From Manduca sexta (lineage: Eukaryota; Arthropoda; Insecta; Lepidoptera; Sphingidae), in assembly GCF_014839805.1 (NCBI RefSeq), contig NC_051141.1:19538777-19602776 (forward strand): a stretch of DNA of 64,000 nucleotides, in the 5' to 3' direction. The first letter of the stretch is position 1; every line of letters starts with the position of its first letter. The position numbers were made by a program, and so were the translations under genes. Positions 27,101 through 42,100 of the stretch are shown in pieces. The notes beneath the pieces are model-generated. The model saw nothing but the letters and a program-made list of their open reading frames with translations. It did not search any database and had not been told where the DNA came from.

Positions 27101-30100
27101 AGCGTAACCGTTAGCTTTGCCTTTAGCTTAAACTAAATTTTAGAATTGCAATAATCTATAAAATTTATTTAACACAATTTTCCTTAAAAAATTCTGAGAT
27201 AAAGGTATTGTTAAAGCTAAGAACGGCTTGATTTGTATTATAAAAAAAATATATAAACTATCACTTTAATTTAATGTAATTATACGATTATTTTATACAA
27301 TCCGTCTATAGAAAGTTTCACAACAACCCGATGGCTTGCCCTCGTCATACGCGGTCAATTCCGCACGTACTCCGCGATGTTCGTTCGATTCCGCACGCAC
27401 TCCGCGAGGTGCGGCCGATTCCGCGCGCTCTCCGCGAGGTGCGGCCGATTCCGCGCGCACTCCGCGATGTTCGGTCGATTCCGCGCGCACTCCTTAGAGG
27501 TGCGGCCGGTTCCGCCCGCACTACGCGATGTTCGTTCGATTCCGCACGCACTCCGCGAGGTGCGGCCGATTCCGCGCGCACTCCGCGATGTTAGTTCGAT
27601 TCCGCACGCACTCTGCGAGGTGCGGCCGATTCCGCGCGCACTCCGTGATGTTCGTTCGATTCCGCACGCACTCCGCGAGGTGCGGCCGATTCCGCGCGCA
27701 CTCCGCGATGTTCGTTCGATTCCGCGCGCACTCCGCAAGGTGCGGCCGATTCCGCGCGCACTCCGCGAGGTGGGCCGATTCCGTGCGCACTCCGCGATGT
27801 TCAGTCGATTCGGCGCGCACTCTGCGAGGTGTGGGTGTGTACCCATAAAGAACACTAATGATGTGAGTTTCGTTCAGATAACGAGACTAATCTTATTAAG
27901 ACGGCTATTGTAAACAAAGAAGACACGAGAGAATGCACGAATAAAAACATATCGAAACACGCTCATTACCGGAATGAATGAATGCCAATGAATGGAGACG
28001 ATGCAATACTTCTTCTTCTTCTTAATACTTCTTTATCGTCATGCAGCATAGGTACAATCTATGCGTCAACATGCATTTGGACTCTAATTTGTGCAGTATA
28101 AGATAAAATATCGAGTACGATTGGCCGGTATCCAATAATCGTGATTAAAAATATGCTAAGAAATACCTTGCAAAGACACATGTCCTGATGGAACACGTAT
28201 GTAGCACACCACTGCCAGTGGTTCACAGACTTAAAACTTAAAAATACTTTGATGAAAATTATATAATTCTTCATTAAATGAATATGTGCTAACGCGGAGG
28301 AAATAAATATAAATATAATCAAATTATTTTTAAAAATATAATGTGTGATGTGTCTTCGTTGTGGGAATTTTGGCAGTTATTGTCAAGAGAAGGTGCTTAT
28401 GAAACAAAAGATTCAATAAATTGCGCGGCAAATTAGAAAATTTAAGAAAACTTAACGAAAATATAAATTTTATATAATTGTCAATTGTTTGAAATAACTG
28501 TCAGCGATTGAGAGAATGCGCGTTGCAAATTCATAATTAAGACGGGACAGCGTCTATCGGGGCAACTAGTTTAGAATAAAATTGATTTTGCGTCGTGGCG
28601 GGGGCATATTCCTAGGTTTTGTTGGTGATTGTTGACGGACAGCCGAAGGAGGTTCTAGAATGCAGTGGGTAATTTTTTCAGGGTAATCAGAAAGAGAGTG
28701 CTAGGACAAATCGATACGGGATTGATCCTTCTTGCTATTAGAGACGTAAAAGGCACTTTTTGAAGATCGCCAGTATCTCCCTTCTTCTTAATAAGAGGCG
28801 CGTAGAGAATTTCCCACGAAATTCTCGGTATACTGTAAAAGGCCTTCAGCTAGTAGCTGATACGCTAGAGATGCCAGAAGAACCGTTGATTCTTTAGACT
28901 TAACCTTGCAGCCAAATTGATGACGTGCATATTACCAGGGGAACATGAAATTGTCTTTGATGTAATAAATCGAATAAAGGATTTTAGTATACTTTTTTAT
29001 GCTGTGGTAGTTTAAGTAGGCCATAGGACGCGGCCCAGTGTGGAAATCGTCCGTTTCTTACCATCTCTATAAGTGGTGTATTGGTAGGTTGTAAGACCGG
29101 TGACAATGATATAACAATGTACGCGGAGTTACCTATAAAGATCGAATGAGGGCCTATGGGGCGGTACTGTTTATTGCACCAGGAAAACAGGAGAAACTCT
29201 TCCCAAGTGTCACATAGGGTCTCGAAGATATTTGTATCGATGGCATAATTCGCCAGAGCTTCCAATCTACGAACATATGACAGTAATTATTGCATGTCAA
29301 TATATATTCCAAAGCGTCACAAATACGTTTCCATTTTCCATTAAATCGCCGCCGGCGCTGAGCTGCCGATCAAAAATCATCAGCACGCTGTCGCCGGCAT
29401 TTTTTATAGCACGTCCATGTCTACTTTGTACCTTTGTAAAATAAACAATCGCCTATCACATTGTCAAAGCATGAGCAATATGTGCAACTCACAAAGTTCA
29501 GCAATTTTTACGTTAACTTCTAACACATGCAATCTGTCCTAACTTTATGATATTACAATTTATTTATTTCAATTAGAACGGATAAACCAGTTACAGTAAT
29601 TAAGTTAATAATAACAATATATAACTATAGTAAAATATGAAACAGATCAATAATCGACTTAATAACTACAAGAAGTATGTGGATCATGAGTTAATTTCAC
29701 AATAATGCAAACATTCATACTGGATCACGTTTCAATCAGCAGAAAAAACGTCAAAATCTGGTGGGAGAGCATTAAGAGCGTTGAGAGTTCGTGGAATCGG
29801 TGATCTAGAACGTGCTACAGTACGGCACCGCGGGACGGCAAACAGGTTGTGCGTCCTACTACGACAATACTTGTATAGTCAAAGAGCCTACAATACCGCG
29901 TATCTAGTACTTCCAAATACCGCGTAAGTGACAAAGTCAAATCGAGATTTACCCACACATCATACATTTATCCCCAAAGGGGTAGGCAGAGGCGCAACCA
30001 GGACACCCACTTTTCGTCAAGTTTGTCCGGTCCCAGAATGTGATAGGGGCAAACCTAATGCTATATCGGGCACAAATTCCAGACTCCGGGCTGATATTGA

Positions 30101-33100
30101 GCAGAAAAACCCAAATATCTATTTGCATTTATATTCATCGAGATTTTTAAATAAATTACAAAGTATTCTTCAACACTTTCCGTTTTAACTCTTCTCAGAA
30201 TGGCTCCTTACTTACACATTACATACCAATGCTAGTCACGCGATACGTATTGTACTATCTCTAACGGTTACTAAAATTATGTGGGGCTCTCACTTACAAC
30301 TTTTATGTGGTACGATGGGACTGCGTGGTGTATTTGCAGTTGAGGTTTAACAAATTAAGAAAATACCTAAAGACGATAGAATAGATACCTCCATCATCAA
30401 AAAATAATTATCAAATAACCAATTACGCTTTCTCTTTCCATATCAGGATAATAAACATTATAATTTAAAAATGTTTTTTATAAATTATTTAGATAAAAGA
30501 CCGATATGATTCTAGTTACGGATCACTTTGATTGACTAACTTATTATCTAATTATAAGATAATATGCGTAGGAACACAACGGATAATTAGTTTCCTGGTT
30601 AAATGTATTTCGAATTATAATTTGAACATCAAAGTCAGTTTGCAAATTTCAACGGACTGGACGTGACGGACATGTAGCTTCAAAATCAATTCCAAATTTG
30701 CTACACGATTAGTTTATGCCCTAGCAGGCATACTTATACGGAAAAGGAGAAATGATCTTTACTATGTGTATTATAAATGCGAAAATGTGTTTTCCGCGGC
30801 TTTACGGAACATTGTAACACCTTTTATACAAACAAATTCAGGATTGCCTAGTGACAGCTATTTATATAAGAAATTTACGTGTTGCTTGCGACTTCGCCCG
30901 CATGAGGAGCCTTCTCCGCTGATATAGTCCCTAAATAACTGTAACAGCCCATTGCGTAATTTGTACGACATCTTCTTTCTATATATATAAAAACGAATCC
31001 CTATTTCTCTTGGTCACGCCATCACGAATGAAGGGCTGGACCGATTTCATTATTTTTTTTGTTGTATTTGTTATTGTCAGAAGAAGGTTCTTATGAAAGA
31101 AAAAATTCAAAAAATTGCGCGAAAAATTAGAAAATTTAAGAAAACTTAACGACAATATTAATTTTACCAAACTGTCAGCGATCGACAGAATGCGCGCGTT
31201 CATACATAGTTAAGACAAGACAACGTCTGTCGGGTCAACTAGTCGTCTATAAAACAGTTAAAAAAAAATATTTCCCATAGCAGCAAAATGCCGAAATAAA
31301 TAGTATATTTTGAATATATTTTTTTAATTAGGTATTAATAATGTCATAAATAAATAAAAAGAACTTTTTTAAATGTAGTAAAATAAACGTAAAATAGATG
31401 GAGATTTTATGCAAATAAAGACATAATATATGTCTATAGTTAATCAGTGATCACTGACCGTTCACGCTGCCGGCGAAAACTCTCCACTAGTGATCGCATT
31501 GACAAGACCTATCAAAATACTCGGGTTATGTTTGCTTGTCATTCAGATTCAGAATACGCGCCGGGAGGGACTAGCTAATTCTCTGATAGTTATTTTGACA
31601 GTGCATAACAAGCAGACGGCGATAGCCTAGCTGGCTGTGAAACGGACTGCCGAGACGAATGTCCGCAGGTTCAAATCCCAAGGGCACACACCTCTGATTT
31701 TTCTAAAAAAAATATTGTGTAGTCTTTATAAATTATCGCTCGCTTTAACGGTGAAGGAAAAACATTGTGAGGAAACCTGCATACCTAAATTCTCTATAGG
31801 AATTTTCAGGGGTGTGTGAAGTCTACCAATCCGCACTAGGCCAGCGTGGTGGACCAAAGCCTAAACCCTCTCAGTAGTAGAGGAGGTCCGTGCCAGCAAT
31901 AGGACAGTATATAATACAGGGCTGATATTATTATTATTATTATATAACAAGCACGCAACGCGCCGCGTCGCGTTTAAGACGAAAGAAATTGGCATACAGA
32001 TTACCATTCTGTGGTAATTTCAAGAACGTAAAGTAATCGGCCGAGTTCTGAGTTCACAATGAATAAGGGTCCACTCGTACACTCGCTATAGTCCAGCGAC
32101 AAAACTATAATCGCTTCTCTGTGCTAGTGAACTCGATTCTAGTTCTTAGCTATTGTCGCTGCACAATCATCGTTAGACAAGTGCCATAAGCCATAACATT
32201 GCGGGTTTGGTATTAGTTCTAGCTTATTGGAAAAAGGATTTGACTTTTTTAGGGTTTCTCAGAAGTAACCCGTATTGGATCTCATTGTTATCCGCCTGCC
32301 TGTCTCTGAAGAAACTTATTCTCAGAAAGTAAAGATGTATCAATTTGAAATTTCTATCCAATGCTCAGATCTACGGTTCTTTTGCGCGAGTTTGATTCGC
32401 TCTAGATTTTTGTAACTACCCCCCTGATGAAAATTCCCCTAGATAATAATATGTTAAAGGCTATGAAAAAGAAACATTTCAACAAAAAAATATACTTACC
32501 GCCTTCAGAAACCGATAAAAACCAAAAAATAATTTAATATTACGTACATACTGGTTACCAGTTTTGTAGTTAGCGACTAATTAAAATTGCTAGTTAGGGT
32601 GCTAGGATCACACCTCTATCCCATAAGGGTAGGCAGAGACTCTGTATTGCCACTTTGTATGATTCTGGTCACTCCCACTTCTTCCACCTTCATCAATATT
32701 GTAATGCAATTCCGCCGGTTCAGGGTACTTTTGACCTGGCCTTTACTAAGAATGTCAGATATCTGACGTTCGATGCGGTCGACCCCTACCGGCTCTTCCA
32801 CATTCGCCTTATCCTCTTTGTAAGTCTCCTATCATCCATCCTCTCCAAATACCTAAGCTACCCTACTCATATCAATTTATAAGACTATAACTAAAATGTA
32901 TCCCACAGATCTGCTCCTGAGGACTCTCAGCAGCGTCCGATCCCAGATTCCGGGTAAGAATCATTAATATTGAATTAGTTAAATGGATATAGTCAAAGAC
33001 ATTAAACTTTATAATAATTAGTTGAATGGATATATCCAAAGACATTAAACTTTATAATAATTAGTTGAATGGATATGTCCAAATACATTAAACAGTATAA

Positions 33101-36100
33101 TAAGTTATGGACATAATCGAACATCAGGACCAAATTTGTGCTCCAAAAGTTTGATCCATTGGTAATAAGTCATTGTCCTATTGTAAATGTTCGTGTGACA
33201 AGATGCCATAGCGTCCTTAGATATTAATACAAAAAATATATATTTACAGAAAATATGCTAAAATGCGCATTAAAAAGTGTAAATCACGATATAGAATAAA
33301 ATATAGAGTATTTTACAGTGATGTTTTGCTATTTCATCGTAGATTGAGTAGCCATTGCACGCCAAAACTTTTATATGATCACCTTACCAATCTCCGCTCT
33401 ATATATACTAAGAATTCTTTAGATATATCCCATCTGTGGTTAAACAATACCATTCATGAAATCGTCATCGATCATAAACGTTTACGACGACGCTATCTAT
33501 CGTTGTCGTTATCGTAAACGTAACCAAATTATCTTGAACTCTTTATTTGGCGTCAGTACTATCACTACTAACTGTAATATAATATTTTCAACAGGTCTTC
33601 TTCGGAGGAGCCAGCGCCCAGCACTTCACGAGGTTCTGGGTAAGTAACATCTCCGAAAAAATACAAAAATCTATTATCAAATTTAACGTTCGAGAAATAC
33701 TTGCGGGTCAATTGATGGAATTATCATCAAGTTATAGTTTACGAATTTGATATTATCTGTATTTGTATATATATTTAATGTAGACATATTTATTTTACTT
33801 TTACTACTAAGTATTGTAAAGTTAGCATCAATATCATATAATGATGTATCAGGAAATAAAAGGCTTTTTTTATTTTATTTTATTACTTCTATTAATTATT
33901 TTATGGTATACTAGCTTTTGCTCGCTGCTTCGCCCGCGTGAAGGAGTTTTCCGGGATAAAAGTCCCACTATATATTTTTCCGGGATAGTAGCCTATAACC
34001 TTTCCAGGGTCTTATACTATCTCCATACCAAATTTCGTTTTGTTATACCACGTTTTAAGTCACGTCCCGTTTTTGTGGGAACGGGATAAAAAGTATCCTA
34101 TGTCCGTCTCCTGGTTCTAAAGCTACCTCCCTACCAATTTTCAGCCAAATCGTTTTAGCCGTTCTTGAGTTATAAATAGTGTAACTAACACAACTTTCTT
34201 TTATATATATTGATATATTTTTTGTTCTTACATAGGTACTACTTTTAATGTATTGACGTGCACCTACTATGTTTTTATCTATACACCACATCAGGTTGGC
34301 AGGTAGATAATACGTTTGGCATTAAGTCCGTCTTTACATGATAATATGTGCAATAAATAAATAAAAATCGTTAAAAGTATTGTCAAGTTTATGGCCCATC
34401 TAAATTGTAATCCATTGTAAACTTGTAAGTTGTAACTGATAGTAACTGAGTCTCGTAAATAATAGTTCAAAGGAATGTCTGTGATAGGGTGCATTACTAC
34501 CAATAAAAATTGTTTTTTTTATTAGAAACACAATTTTTATTTCTCTAGGCCTACAGACTTTAAAATTATGACTAATAACTTTAGTGCAAAATTAAAAAAA
34601 AAATATGTTTTAATTTGTGACTATTTTATAATAAAACAATTACCAGACGACGTATCTTCCTAATAAAGAGGTTATAAAAAAAAACAGAATAAAATGTATG
34701 GAAATGCCGAATCATTTTGCATAGGTGATTTTGAACGTGTTAAAAATGTATGATGACCATGTAGAACTTTATTTTAAAAATATCTGCAGTTTTTACCGCA
34801 ATTATAAATAAAACATGTTCAACAGGTCCTCTTCGGATTTACCACCGAGCTCTTCAATCAATTACAAGTGAGTATTGTTTTTAATTATACTTTTTGATTG
34901 ACTCTAAAATAGATATAGTCGATGGCGAGCGCCAATGGTAGCACGCGACTAATATGCCAAGCTTTATATATGTATCTTTTTTGGGCTTCACTTCCTTTAA
35001 CATGTGTAATAAATGTACTTTACCATGGGAAAATAGTAGTGGGGTCATAAAACAGTTGCCAAAAAGGGGCACACGGCTATCCGTGTTATATCTATATATA
35101 ACCGGTCCTGAATGGCACGTTATAGGTCATATTTTGTTTAATAAATAATGACAAGTTAACCATTCAAAGCTTGCCCTGCCTTTTCAATTTATCCGCCCAT
35201 ACATATGTTGCATTGTACAGTGTATTTACAACTAACAGGAATCTACAAGAAGATTCGCAAACGAGCACTTCTGAAGCATTCGAGTGAGTATCTTAAATTA
35301 GTTTTTAATCTTAACGATATAACATTGACAGAAATCTTTCCGTTAGAAATAATAGTAATCTATACCTTATAGCCCATTTTTATTTTTAATTATTCGATAT
35401 AATAATTATATTAATCTTGTATTTTATGACTGCTTCGGTGGCGTAGTGGTATTGCATGCGCGGTACGGCAGAGGTCCTGGGTTCGAATCCCAGGTCGGGC
35501 AAACTGATATTTGGGTTTTTCCGCTCAGTATCAACCCGGAGTTTGAAATTTGTGTCCTATATGGCGATAGGCTCGCCCCCTATCACATCATGGGACGGAA
35601 CACACTTGGCAAAAAGTGGGTGGCCTGGTTGCGGCTCTGCATACCCCTTCGGGAATAAATGCGTGATGTTGTGTGTGTGTATTTCATACTGTACCACTTC
35701 TGGGCACCGTCTCGGGTTGGCAAGCTTCTAATAATATTGTATTAATTTACAACTATTAATTAAAATTGTATTATTCTACAGGTTAATACCGATAGAGCCA
35801 CAACAGGGTGCCGCCTGTGCTTGGGAGTAAGTAGTATTTATAAAATACTTATATTATTTTACATTGTTATATGTTAAATAATGGAAAGGTTGGGGGCAAA
35901 AGACCCAGAGGTCGAATTCCGAAAAGATGGTTGGACCAGATCTCCGGACAGTTGGAGATTCTCACCAGCACCGCCCTTCATCAGACGATGGATCGTATCA
36001 ACTGGAAACAGATTTTGAAACGTAGAAGGATTCACGATTCTCAGTTATGGAGGAACGATTAAGAAGAATAATATGTTAATAAAGAACATAATATAACGAT

Positions 36101-39100
36101 CCATATATTATAGTTAGATGCTAAGATACATAAATACAGGGTTTTATACTAGATTGTAAACCTGTGTTCATACATCATTGTAACATAGATATTATTTAAA
36201 ATGAAACAGCTAAACATTGAGCAAGAAGTAGGGGAATAGGGACTTCGTAACAATTTCAGAAAAAGTAACATAATTTCAGATAGATTTGTTTAATTACTTA
36301 AATAATTATAGAAATCAGAGAAAATGTATTACTAACAATACGATATAGATATATCAGATGCGTATTTTAATGAACGTAGTAAAGAAAGATAATGATTCCA
36401 AATATAACTTAACATTTAAAAATAAAGTTATATCAAATACCCCAAACAGCCAGTTTATTTATGGTTTTACTTTATGAAATAAAGTACATTGTTAACATCC
36501 CAAAAACATCTTACGCCTTAATAACTGTTATTATTTGCTTTAATTTTAGTATTAGTATAATATTCCTATTTTCAACAGGCCAGTCCCGTTCGAGCAGCTG
36601 CTAGCGTCTGCTGATAATTTGGCGTAAGCATAACCGCTGGTTTCATTTAAACACGTACAAGGTGTCCGATAAATAATTTCATTTTTGTTTCATCTAATGC
36701 TTAAAAACACGCGCGTGAAGCCGACGGCATATGACAGCGCAGTTCTTACAAATGTTGTTGGTATTAAACGGTTTAAGACGCGGTGCGCGGTTCTTTTGTA
36801 CCTAAGGATTTTAAAAAATGATCCTTACTTGCGTTAAAGTTTCGCAGCAGTAATGTATCGGTTTGGGCTACTATATAATGTATATGGGTGCGTTATCACC
36901 GCCCCATGCTTTGTGTGCATAACGGAATCCGGACAGTAACTGTTAATTCGGAACGATATAATGTGAAAAATCCCAATTCCTTCATTCCTTCTCTACAAAA
37001 GTACTCGAAAGTACATGGCGCGATGTCGTCCTAAAATTTACACGCGCCCGTTTAGAAGAATGCAGAGTGAACGATTTGCATTCAGATAATTTTTTTTTCA
37101 AAATGATTGTCTATAAAATAATTTTTAAGTCACAATATACAAACGAATTGGATTTATATTATTTATTTTAAATACGGAAATTATTTATAGGACACCTTAA
37201 ATTATTAAAAAAATAATATTACCGTTATATACTACATGGTTTTGCTCACTGCCTCGCCCGCAAAGGTTTAGGATAAAATCCCCAACCCCAATATAACAGG
37301 ATGAAACTATATTTAGACTTAAGTTGACCTCTTCACTCCATCTGAATCATGCAAACTCCACGAATAATCATCTTCAATTCATTTTCACGAATCATTCCAT
37401 CCGTCATGAGTAGGAAGGGTAGGTATCTTCCACAGGCCTGTTACCGCGGAGGAGCATCAGACTTCAAATACTTAAAGTAAGAATGGTTTCATGTTAAGTT
37501 CCCCTTTACTTTAACATATCATTCATACTTTCATTACAATTAGAAACTAGCTTATGTAGGCGGCATCTCCCGTGCATGTTTTGATTTACCGATAGCTTAT
37601 ATAGCGTGAATGCGTCGGTGGAGTAGCAGTAGACCGCGCACGGTACGACCAAGGCGATTAAATTTCGAGTTCGAATCAAAAGTCGCGCAAACTGATGAGA
37701 TTTGCTGAGTATCGGTCCGAATTCTGGAATTGTCCTCGCCGCCCTTTACATAACACATTATATAGTTAGCGGAATGACGGTTTACACCTTAGCCCACCCT
37801 ATAAAAATGAAACACGTGTGTAGATAGCTTCGATACCGACCAAATAATAACCCTAATACAGCGCATGTATTTTTACGTTTTTCGCTTTTAGGTTATAGTT
37901 TTAGGCTATACGTCTAAATTTTCATAATTAATTGGAGTCGGTTAAAATATATTAGTTAATTTTGTGATGTAAAGTTATTTTTAATGCACTTAGGTATAAA
38001 TTATACAATATACGCCGTGATTTTATAGTCGTTTTAGAACCGAAAATGTTATATTCTGTATCGATAATAGAGATTAAAAAAAAATATCAATGTAATAAAA
38101 TGAAAATATTTTTTTTTATAAACATTAAAATTAACGTTTACGAATAATAAATGAGATTTCGTGGTACATACATACATAGTATCACGCCTCTATCGCATAG
38201 AGGTAGGCAGAGACTATGGATTGCCACTTTGCACGATTCTGGCGTACTTCTCGCGCTTCCTCCACCTTCATTAATCTTTTCATGCATTCCCGCCGGTTCC
38301 GGGTATTTTTGACCTGGCCTTTACTGAGAAAGTCAGATCTCTGACATTCGAAGGTTCGGTACGGTCGACCCCTACCGGCTCTTCCATCCACATTCGCCTT
38401 ACAAACCCTCTTTGTCAGTCTCTTATCATCCGTCCTCTCCAAATGTCCAAACTACCTTAGCACACCCTTCGCAATTTTTGTAATTACATCCTCTGTCACT
38501 CCACACATATCCATGACCATAGTATTCCGCACGCTATCATTCATAGTCACCCCACACATACTTCTTAATGCTCTCATTTCCACTGCTTTAATTTTACTTT
38601 CATGCTTTTTCTGCCATACCCAACTTTCACTACCATACCATAGTGGGCAATAACACTCCTCAATAGATAGCCAGTCGTTCTTTTTTGGACACTTTGCTAC
38701 CCATAAAGGTATGCAGCGCCCCATTCACCCGATTCCCTACACTCACTTGTCTATCTATATAACTATCATACCTACCATCACAAAAACACAACCCAGATAT
38801 ACAAACTCTCTTACTTGCTGTAGCCTCTCATATTATAATATTGCATTCTGTCATGCTATCGTCCCTTTCAAACAACATAACTTTCGTCTTACTAACATTT
38901 ACTTTCATATCCTTTCTCCCAAAAGCAACAATTGTCACTAACCTTCTGTAAATCTTCCACCGATGACGCAAGAATTACTTGATCGTTAGCGTAGAGTAAA
39001 CAATTGAGTGACAACTCATTCATCCTCAGCCCTCAAACTCGTGGTAATGCAACTAAATCGCACGTACTACTACGATTACTACTATTAACTATTATTATAA

Positions 39101-42100
39101 AACTCGAACGAGTGAAAAGTACCATCAAAAACTATTTTTAAATTACCAACAGTACAATTAATTCACTATTTTTTTTATCCTACAAATTGTTCTAAGTAAC
39201 CACATTTTGGTTCCAAAAGGACTATAAAATCACGGTGTATTATTATTTATTACTTCTTAAGGTTTTAAGATATTTTCGTCTTCAAACTTATCTTTATTGT
39301 ATCATTTCGCGGGTTTAGTTTATCATTTTATTTCAAACTATTGTTATTCAATATTGGATTTTAGAGTTTATCACAATGCATTTAAAATTTCATCTTATTC
39401 AAGCAAGAAAATAATATTGTAGAATCAGCCACATACCTAGTTCAACAAACTGATCACTTCTTATCGACTTTTCTGTTCTTAACATTTCCCTTCACAAAAA
39501 TCAAATAAAAGGATTTATTCACAAAAAATCGAATTACTTCAAACAAAATTTTTTCAATTAAAATCTAACGCGTATAACCGATATAAAATTCCGAATTTGT
39601 TCAACTACTTATGTGACTGATTGTAAATTAATTCTTAAGATAATACCTATATACGAAATGTCATCAAAATCAACACCGCATATTCACACATCATCATATA
39701 TTACACCATATAGGCTAAGTAATAAAACCTAACATGGAAATTAAAAACTCCATCATGCTAATATGAATCACAATTGGTCTTGTTTCACGACGACGAAGTA
39801 CTTGACATAAAACATGACGTACAGACAAGCTTTCAGATTTATAGTTTATATTGATAGAATTGGTAGTGGGCACCTGATTATTCAAATTATACGATAATAT
39901 GTCATATTATTACATTCATTAAGCATATTATATTTCAACAGAGGTTCAACATTGGAATCAGATGTGAGCACTTCCAAAGATTTTAGGTAAATATTGGTAA
40001 AGATAGTAACTAATGGATATTTTTTATGAAAAGTAATTTTGTTAACATATAATATTCTATCAATCTATTTAAAGCATTAAGTTATATTAATTCTTTTGCA
40101 GGTCTTTGTCAACGGAACGAACATCGATCTCATCCGATATTTTTGAGTAAGTAATATTAAAAAAAAAATACATTTTGATTCTATTAAATATCTATTTTAA
40201 ATTATTATTTTACTAAAAATAGATTAAATAAGTATTCGGGTTATTAAATGCTGCATTGAATCACTTAACACATTATAATTATAATTTCCAACACAACTTC
40301 GGGTAAATGTGTTTAACATAAACATATAAGCCGATTAAATACAAAAAACATTCTAACCTATGCTCCTAAGTACATGGTTATAAAATGAGTGTTAGATTAG
40401 CTGTTTAGTACACTACAGTCAAATATAATTTCCTTGAAACTTGTGAAGGCCCTTATAAGCTATTCTGTTATACAGTGACCCGAAGGACGAAGCCTCGACA
40501 CACTTTCACACATGCGACGACGAATCTTCAACACCGGACTCACTATATGTAGAGTAAGTATTATTTCATCATCATTTGCCCTGTATTATATGGCCCACTG
40601 CGGGCCTCTTCTACTGAGAGAGATTAGGCCTTAGTCCACCACGCTGGGCTAATGCGGGTTGATGGACTTCACACACCCTCAAAATTCTTATAGAGAACTT
40701 CTCAGGCGTGTAGGTCCTCACGATGTTTTCCTTCACCGTGTACAAGTATTATTTATATGGCTAAATATTCTTTAATGGTATGATTTTGTCTTTTTTTCTA
40801 ACAATGCCCTCACGCACTGGTTTTGTGAAGGAATTCGGGCCAGTGTAATTACTGTAAATTATGAGCCGTAACATGACTTTGCTGGTAGTAGAATATATGC
40901 TATATCCGACCGGATAGCGACCACCGTACACAAGGCGTTAAAACCCGTCATAGTACCCACGTAAGGAACCGGAGATACACAGATTGATATTGGAACGCGA
41001 CACTTATGTGAGCCACTATGGCGGGTTTTAATCATCGATATATATGTACTACGTACTAAATTTGGCGTTCCGAACATTCACTGTGTTGAACATTCAACTG
41101 AATTGAACTGCAATCCATTCAAACTGACTTTAGTATGGTCAATATTGACAGCTTGTGGCTGTGTATGGAGTGGCGCTCCATAAGTAGCGAGTCGTAAGTG
41201 TAAACTTAAATTTGAATAAAATATGTTAGTCAAATAAGTAAAATTATTAGTTGTTCAAGTGAATAATAAGTTATAACAGTGTGCTAGTTGCCATTTTAGT
41301 TCAGATTTTGAACAAATAATTTATATGGACGTTCGTATCTATAGAATATACGTCAATAGTTTTAACATGATGTCTATGGTGCTTACTATCCGGGCGAATA
41401 CAAATATCCAGTATAAATAGTAATATGCAGTATATTAGTATTTGTTAGGAATTCTTTGATAATAATTTGACTATTATTTTAACAGGCTTCTGTGCCCACA
41501 TTGTGCCACGCTACCACAACAGTAAGTTTATTTACATTACTTTCTCTTTGCATAGTTGTGTTGCGCTTTCGCGGTACAATACTGTTCTGAAGTCTCGATT
41601 TCGAATCTCGGGAGCTCTAAAGCCTTTCTTAAAAGTTTGTAACGTTCTAAATAAGTCTTCAAAGATTTAGACAATAACCAGTTCTTTGCAAAATCTATTA
41701 TACAAAGATTCTCCGGTTATTTGATATTTAAGAAACATTGTAACCTTTTTTCGTAACTTTTGTAGATATTTTGCAATCAATACAGACAATAAATTTGTTT
41801 CTAACAACTTTGCATTTATTTGCACTCAAATATCGAATTCTGTATTTAGTTTTATAGGCTTCCGAACTTCTTCAATGCTAGACTTGTTAACTACTGGTAA
41901 AGTTCTTTATTTAATATTAACCCCTTCGTTCCTGGTGTTTATCTCAATGGACATACTTTTACAATTCTTAGAACATGATAAGTTGTTCTTATATTAGAAT
42001 GTTATGAAGAAAAAACAATCGATCTCCATGTGGGTAGTTCATAATATCTAGTTAAGTGACGTTAGTCCTGCTTCGGCGAAATGTAGTTAAGAATTCAGCT

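Noticed and set aside
27347..27835. CRISPR-like repeat array
   Set aside because: Units are contiguous without unique spacers and the genome is eukaryotic.
27293..27913. Long open frames on both strands over the minisatellite
   Set aside because: They exist because the 30-bp unit is divisible by three and lacks stops; several frames are open at once and encode only the repeat.
32253..32264. Possible 12-nt exon with acceptor GACTTTTTTAG
   Set aside because: Fits phase but donor GTAACC and length are not convincing without transcripts.
35423..35500. tRNA gene
   Set aside because: A- and B-box-like sequences belong to the head of a SINE with a long body; no full cloverleaf expected to be functional.
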